DNA of 64,000 nucleotides from Flavobacterium degerlachei (GCF_900106645.1 NZ_FNMV01000016.1:1-64000); one strand, 5' to 3'; shown: positions 16,524 to 25,880, numbered from the stretch's first letter. A program made the numbers and translations. The notes: generated from the letters alone by a model not told the origin.

Positions 16524-18440
16524 ATGAATACAATTGCAGCGCATATTGCGGATTTTTTAAAAGAATACTCACCGTTTGATCATCTGACAATTCAAGAGTT
16601 ATCCGAAATTGCTGCGAATATTCGTGTAGTGAATTTACAAAAGCATAAATCCCTTTTCCAGATAAATGATATCGTGCATGATAGTTTTTATGTTGTAGCC
16701 TCAGGAGTTATCGATTTATCCATAATTGCTGATGCTGAAGAAACTATTTTAAACAAATGTCATGTAGGTGCTATTTTTGGTTTGCGTCCATTTTTCGCAA
16801 AAAACAATTACAGGATGACAGCAAAAGCGCGAGAAGAAAGCATTGTTTATGCTATTCCTATAGCTGTTTTCAGACCTTTTTTGGCTAATAACACTGAAGT
16901 TTTAAATTTCTTGCTGGAGAATTTTGCCACCAATACACCTAATTCTAAAGACAGTGAAAGTTTACGGGGAAATCTAATTTCTGATTCGGTTTTCTATACG
17001 GACCAACAATCTGAAATGCAATTTTTCCAGACGCTATCCTATAATACTAATCCGTTAACAACGACTGTATACGGCATTGTAAAAGATGTTGCGCAATTAA
17101 TGGCTGAAACACGAATCAATAGCACTATCGTATGTGAGAATGATGTTCCGCTTGGTATTGTCACTGATACCGATATGTCTTCTAAAATTGCTACCGGCAG
17201 ATATCCTGTTACAGTTACAGTTGATAAAATCATGTCAAAGCCAGTAATAACGGTTTTGGAAAATGTTTCTTTGGCGGAAGCCCAATTATTAATGTTAAAA
17301 AATAATGTGACCCATCTTTGCGTGACTTTAGACGGAACGGATACTACTATTGTAAAAGGTGTGATTTCTGAACATGATTTAATAATTGCACAAGCCAGTA
17401 ACCCAGGGGTTTTAATCAAGGAAATCAAACGTTCCCAAAGTGCAAACGAACTGAAACAAATTCGAGTACGCTTAACAAATCTTGTTCAAACCTCAATTCA
17501 AAAAAATATTCCTCTTACTCATATTGCTAATATTACAAGTGAAATCAATTTTGCTATTTTAAAACGTGCAATTGAATTATCTATTTTGGATTTAGGCTCT
17601 CCTCCTGCTCGATTTGCTTGGTTAAGCATTGGAAGTCAAGGAAGAAAAGAACAATTATTGCTGACAGATCAAGATAGTATTTTAATATTTGAGGATGTTG
17701 CAGATGAAAAATATAGAGATGTAAAGGACTATTTTGTCACTTTAGGAAAAAGAACGACTTTGACTCTTGAAAAAGTTGGATATGAATTATGTCCAAATGG
17801 GCATATGGCAAGCAATATGATTTGGTGTAAGTCATTGACTGACTGGATTAAACAATATGACAGTTGGATGAAAGCTCCAGGAGAAAAGAACAACAATGTA
17901 AGCAGTATTTTCTTTGACTATGAGCTTGTTTTTGGAGACCAAAAACTAGAAGACGCTATTAGTAATGTAGTTTTTAAAAATGTAAAAAATAATACCCTAT
18001 TCTTTGACTATTTAGGGAATGATGCTTTAAGGAAACATTCGCCATTGACTTTTTTCAAAAATTTCAATGTAGAGGAAGAAGGTCCGTATAAAAACATGTT
18101 TGATATTAAGACACGTGCCATCATGCCTCTTGTTGATAGTGCTCGTTTATTTACTTTGTATTTTGATCTAAAAGGTATTAACAATACATATGTTCGATTC
18201 AAGCAATTATCCATATCTGACCCTAAACACTCTGAAATATACCTGAACTGTGCAGAAGCTTATTTGATTTTATCTAAATTCAGGACCCTCGAGGGACTTA
18301 AAAATGAAAACTCGGGACAATATATAAATTTAGAAGAATTATCAAAAATAGATAAGGAAAAACTAAAAAATGCGTTGTTACCAATGAAAGAATTGGAGGA
18401 ATTAATAAAAAGTAAATTTCAACTGACTCAATTTTCATAG
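16524..18440 (+). CDS. cNMP-binding/CBS/DUF294 nucleotidyltransferase-like signalling protein
   Basis: A 638-residue cytoplasmic protein. Residues about 10-130 are a cyclic-nucleotide-binding-like domain. Residues about 165-295 are a CBS pair (ends MSKPVITVLENVSLAEAQ and VKGVISEHDLIIAQ). Residues about 305-450 are the DUF294 nucleotidyltransferase region, with WLSIGSQGRKEQLLLTDQDS carrying the GS-x-G-R and D-x-D catalytic pattern seen in GlnD. The rest is the DUF294 C-terminal helical domain. It probably senses adenylates and modifies a partner, which is unknown. The gene is followed 2 bases later by a DnaQ-like gene. This pairing is common in Bacteroidetes, often near acetate uptake and activation genes; acs is encoded at 26.1-28.0 kb. 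Confidence 0.9.
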   Translation: MNTIAAHIADFLKEYSPFDHLTIQELSEIAANIRVVNLQKHKSLFQINDIVHDSFYVVASGVIDLSIIADAEETILNKCHVGAIFGLRPFFAKNNYRMTAKAREESIVYAIPIAVFRPFLANNTEVLNFLLENFATNTPNSKDSESLRGNLISDSVFYTDQQSEMQFFQTLSYNTNPLTTTVYGIVKDVAQLMAETRINSTIVCENDVPLGIVTDTDMSSKIATGRYPVTVTVDKIMSKPVITVLENVSLAEAQLLMLKNNVTHLCVTLDGTDTTIVKGVISEHDLIIAQASNPGVLIKEIKRSQSANELKQIRVRLTNLVQTSIQKNIPLTHIANITSEINFAILKRAIELSILDLGSPPARFAWLSIGSQGRKEQLLLTDQDSILIFEDVADEKYRDVKDYFVTLGKRTTLTLEKVGYELCPNGHMASNMIWCKSLTDWIKQYDSWMKAPGEKNNNVSSIFFDYELVFGDQKLEDAISNVVFKNVKNNTLFFDYLGNDALRKHSPLTFFKNFNVEEEGPYKNMFDIKTRAIMPLVDSARLFTLYFDLKGINNTYVRFKQLSISDPKHSEIYLNCAEAYLILSKFRTLEGLKNENSGQYINLEELSKIDKEKLKNALLPMKELEELIKSKFQLTQFS

Positions 18441-18442
18441 TT

Positions 18443-19039
18443 ATGCTAGACTGGCTAAAACATATCAATAAAGATTTTCCTGAATTCTGGAAATCCTACC
18501 TATCAAAATTCGATAAAAAATCGAAGCGTTATGTCATTTTATCTACTCAAACTTCAGGTTTAAACTTCTCTAAAGATGTTATTTTCTCTATTGGAGCTTT
18601 TGCCGTAGTAGATGATAGCATCCTTATTGGTGATAGTTTTGAGGCCATTTTATTGCAATATAAATTCCTTCATGACAACAAGCTTTCCAATACCTTTATT
18701 ATTGAAAGCAAAATGAAGAAATTAGGAGAACCCGATGCAATTATAGAATTGATTGAGTTTATTGGAAATGCTATATTAGTAGGCCATCATATAGATGATC
18801 ATGTTGAGATGATTAATGCTGCTTTGGAAAGATTAGATTGTGGTCGACTGAAAAATGAAGCTTTGGATATTGATATTATGCATCGAAAACTACATGCTAT
18901 TACCGATCAGAAATTCACATTAGATGAGTTATCTGAAATTTATAAAATACCCAAAAGCGATAGGAATTCCGCATCGGAAGATGCCTATAAAACATCTTTG
19001 TTATTCTTGAAATTAAAATCAAGATTGGGAATCAATTAA
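18443..19039 (+). CDS. DnaQ-like 3'-5' exonuclease-fold protein with degenerate active site
   Basis: A 198-residue protein with the RNase H-like exonuclease fold. Family members begin DTETTGL at the first strand; here it is YVILSTQTSGLN (residues about 30-41), so both metal-binding acids of motif I are replaced (D to S, E to Q). Motif II, expected as HHxAFD, reads VGHHIDDHVEMIN, with His at the usual Asp position. Motif III, expected as DRHTASGDA, reads DRNSASEDA, losing the catalytic His but keeping the Asp. It is therefore probably a non-catalytic binding or scaffold protein serving the DUF294 protein encoded just upstream. Its stop codon lies 7 bases from the convergent PPTase gene. Confidence 0.85.
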   Translation: MLDWLKHINKDFPEFWKSYLSKFDKKSKRYVILSTQTSGLNFSKDVIFSIGAFAVVDDSILIGDSFEAILLQYKFLHDNKLSNTFIIESKMKKLGEPDAIIELIEFIGNAILVGHHIDDHVEMINAALERLDCGRLKNEALDIDIMHRKLHAITDQKFTLDELSEIYKIPKSDRNSASEDAYKTSLLFLKLKSRLGIN

Positions 19040-19046
19040 GTATACT

Positions 19047-19532
19047 TTAAGCCACACTTACCCTGGAAATGAAACGCCCGTGATGACTTATGGAAATTGG
19101 CTTTAGCACATTTTTAGCGTCATTTACATAAGGAATACCATTTTTCTTATAGACTTGCACATTGGCCTGTAGCTCTTTTATTGCTTTAAAATCACATATT
19201 CGGCTAACAGCAACAGTCGATATTTTATCTTTTGAAACTTCTGTTTTAGTATAGTAAATATTCCCTTTACAGCATACAGAACCTGAACTCGCGGTCTCAT
19301 AATTACATTCTAACTGCAGGGGTATATAAGCCCTAATTCCCGTTTGTCTATTGTAAATCTTATAAGCAGCTTCTTTCCTGCTCCAGAGATTCCAGACCAT
19401 AATTTCAGGATTCTCAGCATTCAAAATAAGGAGCTGCTCTTTATTGGTGAAAATTTTCTCTAAAAAACCAGGCCGTTGCCAATTGCTTTCTTTTTTGGCT
19501 AAAGCCAAATCGACAATATCATTCCCAATCAT
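19047..19532 (-). CDS. 4'-phosphopantetheinyl transferase superfamily protein
   Basis: A 161-residue enzyme that moves phosphopantetheine from CoA to the Ser of an acyl carrier protein. The family markers are MIGNDIVDLALAKKESNW (with the Asp that binds magnesium) and WNLWSRKEAAYKIYNRQTG, equivalent to the WxxKEAxxK signature. It overlaps the end of the acyl carrier protein gene by 4 bases (ATGA), so it almost certainly activates that carrier. It is the last gene of the polyketide operon. Confidence 0.92.
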   Translation of the reverse strand: MIGNDIVDLALAKKESNWQRPGFLEKIFTNKEQLLILNAENPEIMVWNLWSRKEAAYKIYNRQTGIRAYIPLQLECNYETASSGSVCCKGNIYYTKTEVSKDKISTVAVSRICDFKAIKELQANVQVYKKNGIPYVNDAKNVLKPISISHHGRFISRVSVA

Positions 19533-19783
19533 CTATTAGCTAATTTAGTTTCAATAATTTCCAGAGTTGATTTTACATCAATCATTTTCTCCATCGATTC
19601 ATTATCGATATGAATTTTAAAAGCATCTTCTACATCTAAAATGATATCCACCAGATTGGCTGAGTTGATATTCAAGTCAGTAATAAAATCAGTCTCTGCG
19701 GTAAAATTTTCAATTGCTAATTGATTGTTTGTGTAAGGCTTAATTATTTCCTTTAATTGGTTTAAGGTCTCTTCTTTATTCAT
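19529..19783 (-). CDS. acyl carrier protein
   Basis: An 84-residue carrier. The phosphopantetheine attachment Ser is in TDLNINSANLVDIILDVEDA (the Ser after LNIN replaces the usual DSL context). Helices and acidic content are typical. The gene is dedicated to the operon: it lies 13 bases downstream of the ketosynthase and overlaps the phosphopantetheinyl transferase that probably loads it. It differs from the housekeeping AcpP wording (DSLD). Confidence 0.92.
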   Translation of the reverse strand: MNKEETLNQLKEIIKPYTNNQLAIENFTAETDFITDLNINSANLVDIILDVEDAFKIHIDNESMEKMIDVKSTLEIIETKLANR

Positions 19784-19796
19784 TTTTGTTTAAAAT

Positions 19797-21071
19797 TTAG
19801 GTGGTATACTTTTTTAAAATAATACAGCCATTGACATCTCCAAAACCAAAACTGGCTTTTGCGATAATATTCAATTCTGTTTCAATTAATTGCTGCGGTA
19901 TTTTTGAGGCGTCAACTATACTGCTAATCTCGGGATGTATATCCTCACAATTGATATTTGGAAATATAAATCCCTGATGTAATTGTAACACTGAAGCAAC
20001 AGTTTCAATACTTCCAGCAGCTGACAGACAATGCCCTACCATTGATTTCAATGAATTTATGTATGGAAAATCAGTTCCTTTTCTGCCCAAGGCTTCACTC
20101 CAATTCTGAATTTCCAAACTGTCCTTTGACGTAGCGGTAAGATGTCCATTAATAGCATCGATTGAACTAGCTTCAATTCCTGCATTTTCTATAGCGCTCT
20201 TTATACATTTTTTAACGGCAGTTGGGTTTGGGGCAGTCATAGTTCCAAGACCACGTTGCCCACCCGAATTGATATTTCCGCCTAGTACTTCTGCATAAAT
20301 TCGAGCTCCGCGGGCCAAAGCCGTTTCCAGATCTTCTAGTACCAAAGCCCCTGCTCCACTTCCTGGAACAAAACCAGAAGCACTTACACTCATTGGTCTC
20401 GAGCCATCTTCAGGAGTATCATTGTGTTTAAAAGTACACACTCGCATCGCATCAAATCCTCCCCAAATATAGGGCCCGCTATCACTGGTGCTTCCAGCTA
20501 ATATTCGTTTAGCCTGTCCTGATTTTATACGTTCGTAGGCCATTAAGATACTTTCGGCGCCAGTAGTACAGGCAGAGGAATTGGTTGTGACTTGATTCCC
20601 CAGACCCAATTTCCCACCTATATAAGCGCTTACACCACTATTCATAGTTTGAGCCACGGCGGTGCTTCCTAATCTACGGGTTTGTAAATCGTCAATTTTA
20701 TAGATGCTTTCGCGAAATTTATCAATTCCCGAAGTACCTGTTCCAAAAATTGTTCCGCTGTCCCAATCAGGCTCATCAGCTATCGCAATAGATAAACCTG
20801 CGTCTTTCCATGCGTCCATACCAGCAATCACTCCGTATAAAATACCAGATGAGTTAAAATTTCGAAGTTCCAGCTCAGTGAAATAATTCAAGGAGTATTC
20901 AGTTGAAATTTCCGGCTTTCCTGAAATCTGACAGGAAAACTGTAATCTTTCCAATTCAGGATCCTTTTTGATTCCAGAAATTCCATTTCTTATCGCGATA
21001 GTAAACGCATCTAGCCCCACTCCATTTGGAGAGACAACGCCAAGTCCTGTGATTACAACTCTCCTACTCAT
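19797..21071 (-). CDS. beta-ketoacyl-ACP synthase (FabF-like ketosynthase)
   Basis: A 424-residue condensing enzyme. The active-site Cys is in TTNSSACTTGAESILMAYER (near residue 168), the first His in AINGHLTATSKDSLEI, and the Lys/His pair in SLKSMVGHCLSAAGSIE. The Cys-His-His triad is complete, so it should catalyse chain elongation on the operon's carrier protein. It opens RRVVITGLGVVSPNGVG. No ketoreductase or malonyl transferase is encoded beside it; these are presumably borrowed from primary fatty acid synthesis. It lies between the hotdog dehydratase and the carrier protein genes. Confidence 0.94.
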   Translation of the reverse strand: MSRRVVITGLGVVSPNGVGLDAFTIAIRNGISGIKKDPELERLQFSCQISGKPEISTEYSLNYFTELELRNFNSSGILYGVIAGMDAWKDAGLSIAIADEPDWDSGTIFGTGTSGIDKFRESIYKIDDLQTRRLGSTAVAQTMNSGVSAYIGGKLGLGNQVTTNSSACTTGAESILMAYERIKSGQAKRILAGSTSDSGPYIWGGFDAMRVCTFKHNDTPEDGSRPMSVSASGFVPGSGAGALVLEDLETALARGARIYAEVLGGNINSGGQRGLGTMTAPNPTAVKKCIKSAIENAGIEASSIDAINGHLTATSKDSLEIQNWSEALGRKGTDFPYINSLKSMVGHCLSAAGSIETVASVLQLHQGFIFPNINCEDIHPEISSIVDASKIPQQLIETELNIIAKASFGFGDVNGCIILKKYTT

Positions 21072-21120
21072 TTTTTCGCCTCTTTTAAGTTTAGAAAATC
21101 TAAAAATTATTTATGAAAAC

Positions 21121-21558
21121 TTATATTTTATTAACTATCATTCCCGCAATTTCTCCCATACAAACTAGCTCACCACTTTCATTTGTCATCCTGAGCTTGC
21201 ATTTCAACTTTCCAAATCGAAAGTATAATTTCTCTGAAACAACAGTTACTTTTTCATTTGGAAAAACAGGTTTTACAAACTCAACAGACGTTGATGTTAA
21301 GGCAATTGAAGTGCTTTCATTAAACGTATCGTCTAACAAGTAAATCCCTAAACAAACCAAGCCAATTTGAGCCATAACTTCCGTCAAAATAACCCCTGGT
21401 GTCACTGGATATTCTTTAAAATGTCCTTTATAAAAATCTAAGTTTTTATTGAAAGTAAAACTCCCAGTTACGCCGTTTTCATTAATTTCCGTTAGTTCGT
21501 CAACAAATAAAAATGGTTTAGAATACGGCAATTTCGAAATGATTTCCTGATGTGTCAT
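21121..21558 (-). CDS. 3-hydroxyacyl-ACP dehydratase-like hotdog protein
   Basis: A 145-residue single hotdog domain of the FabZ/FabA type. The core motif NLDFYKGHFKEYPVTPGVIL contains the catalytic-type His followed by the P-x-x-P-G-V loop, and EVMAQIGLVCLGIYLL forms the central helix. The frame is open to 21627, but I chose the ATG at 21558 because the N-terminus THQEIISKLPYSKPFLFVDE then matches FabZ proteins and the upstream extension merely overlaps the end of the polyketide synthase gene. It probably dehydrates beta-hydroxyacyl intermediates on the operon's carrier. Confidence 0.9.
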   Translation of the reverse strand: MTHQEIISKLPYSKPFLFVDELTEINENGVTGSFTFNKNLDFYKGHFKEYPVTPGVILTEVMAQIGLVCLGIYLLDDTFNESTSIALTSTSVEFVKPVFPNEKVTVVSEKLYFRFGKLKCKLRMTNESGELVCMGEIAGMIVNKI

Positions 21559-21583
21559 TATATTGTTTCTTGATTTAAGAATT

Positions 21584-22636
21584 CTAAAACTGCAATAAAA
21601 CTCTTTGGGCCGAAAAGCCAGGTCCAAAACTCAACATTAAAGCTTTTTCCCCTTTTGCAGGCTTCTCATCAATAAAACGTTCTAAAACATATAGCACCGT
21701 TGCACTAGACATGTTTCCGTACAAACGCAAGACTTCTTTTGTGTGATCAATATTTTTACCTAAATCTGAGAACAAAGCTTCAACTGTCTGCACGATTTTT
21801 TTTCCTCCAGGATGAAATATCAAATGATCGATATTTTCAATCGTTAAATCGTTTTTCTCTAAAAAAGGATGAATGATTGCCGGAAAATGAGAAGCTATGG
21901 TGTCCGGAACATCAATATCTAGAATCATTTGCAAACCTGAATTTGTAAGTTTAAAACCCATCATGTGCTCGTTATCATAAAAATGATACATTTCTTCGGC
22001 TAATACTTCAGGTCCTTCATCATCTTCATGTGACGAAAGCAGGACACAAGCCGCACCATCACCAAAAATGGCAGCGCTAACAATATTAGCCATCGAGAAA
22101 TCGTCAAGCTGAAATGTTGCCGTGGGGCTTTCGACCGCAATTACTGCCGCACGTTTACCGGGATTGGCCTGCAGGAAGTTCTTCGCATAAATTATCCCTG
22201 AAATTCCAGCCGCACAACCCATTTCTGTAACGGGAAGCCGCACTATATCCTGACGCAGTTTCAATTTATTAATTAAGTAAGCATCTAACGAAGGAATCAT
22301 TATGCCAGTACAACTTACAGTGATAATATAATCCAAGTCTTCTGGTTTCCATTTTGATTTCTCTAATGCTTTTTGAAGCACCTTTTCACCTAGGTCAATG
22401 ACCTCACGGATATATATGTCATTTCTTTCCTCAAATGATGTTTTTGTAAAAACTTCAATTGGATCCATAATGGAATAGCGTTTATCAACTGCTGCCCCTT
22501 CAAATATTTTTTTTACTTTTCTGATGAATCGCTCGTCCTGCCCGTCCAACCAAGCGTCCAAAAACGGGATGATTTCTTCAGTCGTTCTTGAATATTTGGG
22601 TAGTTGTTTTGTTACGGTATGTATTTTTACACTCAT
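21584..22636 (-). CDS. type III polyketide synthase (chalcone/stilbene synthase family)
   Basis: A 350-residue homodimer-type synthase that condenses malonyl-CoA units onto an acyl starter and cyclises the product. The catalytic triad is visible: Cys in VTEMGCAAGISG, His in DHLIFHPGGKKIVQTVE and Asn in LRLYGNMSSATVLYVLER. The terminal motif LMLSFGPGFSAQRVLL is also typical. The ATG at 22636 was chosen over 22678 because it overlaps the upstream methyltransferase stop as ATGA and gives a normal N-terminus. Bacterial relatives make alkylresorcinols, alkylpyrones or phloroglucinols; the product here is unknown. Confidence 0.95.
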   Translation of the reverse strand: MSVKIHTVTKQLPKYSRTTEEIIPFLDAWLDGQDERFIRKVKKIFEGAAVDKRYSIMDPIEVFTKTSFEERNDIYIREVIDLGEKVLQKALEKSKWKPEDLDYIITVSCTGIMIPSLDAYLINKLKLRQDIVRLPVTEMGCAAGISGIIYAKNFLQANPGKRAAVIAVESPTATFQLDDFSMANIVSAAIFGDGAACVLLSSHEDDEGPEVLAEEMYHFYDNEHMMGFKLTNSGLQMILDIDVPDTIASHFPAIIHPFLEKNDLTIENIDHLIFHPGGKKIVQTVEALFSDLGKNIDHTKEVLRLYGNMSSATVLYVLERFIDEKPAKGEKALMLSFGPGFSAQRVLLQF

Positions 22637-23346
22637 ATTTTTGAAATTATCCATTGGTAACGGAAAGCCCATTTCCACTTAATGATATAGTTGCTGAAAT
22701 TTAATTTTTTTGAAAAATCTATCAAATCGTCTCTTTTAAATCCTCTTAAAATAGAAATCAAACCATCCTCACGGGACATGGCATTCAATTGAAAAACAAA
22801 ACATAAAGATTGAAATAATCGGTAGGCCAGACTGCTACGTTGTAAATCATTAATCACGACACCATGAGAGGCGTTTGTATGAAACACATTCATTATATCT
22901 AGAATTTCAATATCTTTAAAATGATGTAATGTCAACGTACATAATACGATATCGTACTTCAACTCTCTAAAAGGTTTATCAAATATATCTTCACATCTGT
23001 AAGATATATTAGGATAATTCTCTGATAGTTTAAGTGCATGATTACAGGTGAAATTATTGGCGTCAACTCCGATTAAATTAAACTTTAAATTATTTTTCAC
23101 TGCGTAATCTGCAAGGCTTCTTAACATATCGCCATTACCACAACCTACATCAACAATCGTGATTTCAGAGTTATTAGGAACGTCAGCTATCAAAGCTTTC
23201 ACTCCAAGTAAAGTTAGTTTGTTTCCACCCAAAAGCTGATTAATTTTGGCAATTTTATCCAAAGCCTCACGTAAAACTTCACCTTCCATTTCGAAATCAT
23301 CCATGATTTCAGCTTTATCAGTCCTGTATTTGGTATTTAACAACAT
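22633..23346 (-). CDS. class I SAM-dependent methyltransferase
   Basis: A 237-residue methyltransferase. SAM motif I is ITIVDVGCGNGDMLRSLADY, and motif II-like text is DIVLCTLTLHHFKD. It is probably a tailoring enzyme for the polyketide or quinol product, by position. The start codon abuts the stop of the FAD oxidoreductase gene with no gap, and its own stop overlaps the polyketide synthase start, so translation of the three genes is tightly coupled. The exact methyl acceptor (O or C) cannot be read. Confidence 0.9.
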   Translation of the reverse strand: MLLNTKYRTDKAEIMDDFEMEGEVLREALDKIAKINQLLGGNKLTLLGVKALIADVPNNSEITIVDVGCGNGDMLRSLADYAVKNNLKFNLIGVDANNFTCNHALKLSENYPNISYRCEDIFDKPFRELKYDIVLCTLTLHHFKDIEILDIMNVFHTNASHGVVINDLQRSSLAYRLFQSLCFVFQLNAMSREDGLISILRGFKRDDLIDFSKKLNFSNYIIKWKWAFRYQWIISKI

Positions 23347-24477
23347 TTAATATTTGTTTATAATAGGTTTGCCGTGCGTCTTTTTTATTATGATAGGCAA
23401 TAAGAAAGGGAATCTCACTAATATACGTAATAGTACATCGGATAGGTTTTGATGTTGCAATATTTTTGCTAATAGTCTTCCCGTTTTTAATCTTTTACCA
23501 AAATTCTCATGCCATTCCCTAAAATATCTATTTTCTAATTCCGCTCTTGTTTTAATTACACCATTAAAATAGTCTGCAATCAATTCCGAAACAATTTTAG
23601 CGCTATGTATGGCCATCGCCATTCCATTTCCACACAAAGGATGAATTAACCCCGCCGTATCTCCTACCATTAAGATATGATTTTCTACGGTTTGTTTTTT
23701 ATCGAAAGAAATTTGGCTAATCGTTATAGGCTTGTCAAATACTAAATTGCAGTTATCAAAAATATTCTTCATATGAGGATTTCCAGAAACTACTTTATCT
23801 TGATACTCTTCTATATTCTTATATCGTTTAAACGTTTCATAATCTGCCAAATAGCAAATGTTTATTCTTTCATCTTCCACTTTTGAAACACCACAATATC
23901 CTCCTTTAAAATTATGCAAGCCCACTAAATCATTCGGAAAATCACCTGAATAATGCGCTTTGACTGCTAGCCAAGACGATTTTTTTTGAATAAAAACTCT
24001 GTTTAATTTTTGATCTATATTAGAACGTTTCCCAAAAGCTCCTATAACAACATCGGCTTTAAGAACCGTGTTATTTGAAGTGGTTACAGTAAATGCGTTA
24101 TTATCAAAAACTATGTTTTCTGCTGTATCTTGTAGTATTATGCATCCGTTAGCCAAAGCTTTTTCATATAGAAACAGATCCAAAGCATAACGACTGATAC
24201 CGAAACCTCCTAGAGGTAAATCGCCATTAATCAGTTTTCCTTTTATGTTTGAAAATTGTAATTTATAGATGGAAGTTGGCTGTAATTCAGATACTTTTAT
24301 ATCTAACCAATCAAAATAGGGTACAACTTCATTTGAGATGTATTCCCCACATACCTTATGTTTAGGATAACTATTCTTTTCAATAACCGTAACTTGAAGC
24401 CCTAACTTAGACAGATGTATAGCCGAAGTCAATCCAGCTAAGCCTCCGCCAATAATTATTACTTCTTTGTCTTTCAT
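23347..24477 (-). CDS. NAD(P)/FAD-dependent oxidoreductase (geranylgeranyl reductase-like)
   Basis: A 376-residue flavin enzyme. The FAD-binding motif VIIIGGGLAGLTSAIHLSKL (residues 5-24) is followed by the Glu of VIEKNSYPKHKVCGEYISNE, a KxCGE motif typical of geranylgeranyl-reductase and related flavin monooxygenases. The second FAD motif is LMVGDTAGLIHPLCGNGMAM. It could hydroxylate or reduce the type III polyketide product. It is the first gene of the seven-gene operon. Upstream on the minus strand, 24478-24605 is the only promoter-sized gap. Confidence 0.92.
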   Translation of the reverse strand: MKDKEVIIIGGGLAGLTSAIHLSKLGLQVTVIEKNSYPKHKVCGEYISNEVVPYFDWLDIKVSELQPTSIYKLQFSNIKGKLINGDLPLGGFGISRYALDLFLYEKALANGCIILQDTAENIVFDNNAFTVTTSNNTVLKADVVIGAFGKRSNIDQKLNRVFIQKKSSWLAVKAHYSGDFPNDLVGLHNFKGGYCGVSKVEDERINICYLADYETFKRYKNIEEYQDKVVSGNPHMKNIFDNCNLVFDKPITISQISFDKKQTVENHILMVGDTAGLIHPLCGNGMAMAIHSAKIVSELIADYFNGVIKTRAELENRYFREWHENFGKRLKTGRLLAKILQHQNLSDVLLRILVRFPFLLPIIIKKTHGKPIINKY

Positions 24478-24605
24478 AGTAAAGTAAATTTATGGATTTG
24501 TTTGATATAAAAGCCATAACATATCATAAAAAACTTACTAAAACCACTTATTTTTTTTCAATAATAAAGAAAGATTATCAATTATTTTAAACAGGATAGT
24601 CATAA

Positions 24606-25880
24606 TTATCTGATGAAATTTCGAAAGTCATTTCCTGTAGGCTCTTCAAAAACTTCCAGTTCAAAATCAGAAATAATGGTATATAGATGATCAAATATAT
24701 TTGAAACAACACTCTCATATTTTATCCATTCTCTTTCTGAAGTAAAGCAGTAAATTTCTAACGGCAATCCTTTGGATGTAGATTCCAACTGACGTACCAT
24801 TAATGTCATATTCTCATTAATTTTAGGATGAGCCGTAATATATTTTTCAGCATAAATTCTAAAAACACCTATATTAGTTATCCTTCGATTATTTACAGAA
24901 TCTATCTCATTGTCAATCATTTTCGAATTGAATTTCTTCACATCATTTTCATTTTCAATGATGAAATCTTCAATTAGCTTGTATTTTTTAAATTGTGAAA
25001 GCATTTTTTCATCACAAAACTTAAAACTGCTAACCTTTAAGTTTATGGCTCTATTTATTCGTCTTCCACCAGAATCATTCATACCACGCCAGTTCTTAAA
25101 AGAGTCTGTGATAAAAGCATAAGTAGGTATTGTAGTAATGGTTTTATCCCAGTTCTGAACTTTTACTGTGTTTAAATTGATTGACATAACATCACCATCT
25201 GCATCATATTTTGGCATCGAAATCCAGTCTCCTACACGAACCATGTCATAAACGGACATTTGAATACTAGCAACAAAACCCAGAATGGTATCTTTGAAAA
25301 TTAAAAGCAAAATAGCAGTCATCGCTCCCATTGCACCTAAAAAATAGAAAGGACTTTTTCCTAAAATTAAAGATAAAACTAGAATTCCCCCAATGAAATA
25401 TACCCCAATTTTAAGAACTTGGATATAGGTCGTAATGGGCTTGTCTGCTAAAATAACAATATGGGATAGAATTTCATCAAAGACTGACAATAAAGTAATT
25501 GTGGAACGGATTATTACTATAATTATAAAAATATTTGATAGGAAAACGGCATACTCAATTACTTTTGGGAAATCTCCAAAAATGTATGGAGCAACCAAAA
25601 CGATTATAAAAGCAGGTACCAAATAAGCCATTTTTTCGAAGACTTTTTTTTCTACTAGGACATCATCCCAAACTACTTTTGTTTTTAAAAAGATTTTATG
25701 GACAGAACGAACAATGATTATTTTCGTTAAGTACCAAGACAACGTGCAAATTATAAATAATACTACAATAAGAGTCAAAAGTTTTAAATACAAAGCCAAC
25801 ATTGGATCTAAGCCAAAATCTTCAATAAACCATTTGTCTAACCAGAGTGCGATGTTGTATTTTTTTTCAATTTGAATCAT
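24606..25880 (-). CDS. mechanosensitive ion channel family protein (MscS/YbdG-like)
   Basis: A 424-residue inner-membrane channel. Five hydrophobic segments lie within the first about 200 residues, ending in the pore-lining helix region GAMGAMTAILLLIFKDTILG. The MscS beta domain follows (VGDWISMPKYDADGDVMSIN, VKVQNWDKTITTIPTYAFIT). The large insertion near SFKNWRGMNDSGGRRINRAI is typical of the YbdG subgroup involved in osmotic shock release. It is transcribed in the same direction as, and 128 bases upstream of, the polyketide operon, so it is probably independent. Confidence 0.93.
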   Translation of the reverse strand: MIQIEKKYNIALWLDKWFIEDFGLDPMLALYLKLLTLIVVLFIICTLSWYLTKIIIVRSVHKIFLKTKVVWDDVLVEKKVFEKMAYLVPAFIIVLVAPYIFGDFPKVIEYAVFLSNIFIIIVIIRSTITLLSVFDEILSHIVILADKPITTYIQVLKIGVYFIGGILVLSLILGKSPFYFLGAMGAMTAILLLIFKDTILGFVASIQMSVYDMVRVGDWISMPKYDADGDVMSINLNTVKVQNWDKTITTIPTYAFITDSFKNWRGMNDSGGRRINRAINLKVSSFKFCDEKMLSQFKKYKLIEDFIIENENDVKKFNSKMIDNEIDSVNNRRITNIGVFRIYAEKYITAHPKINENMTLMVRQLESTSKGLPLEIYCFTSEREWIKYESVVSNIFDHLYTIISDFELEVFEEPTGNDFRNFIR

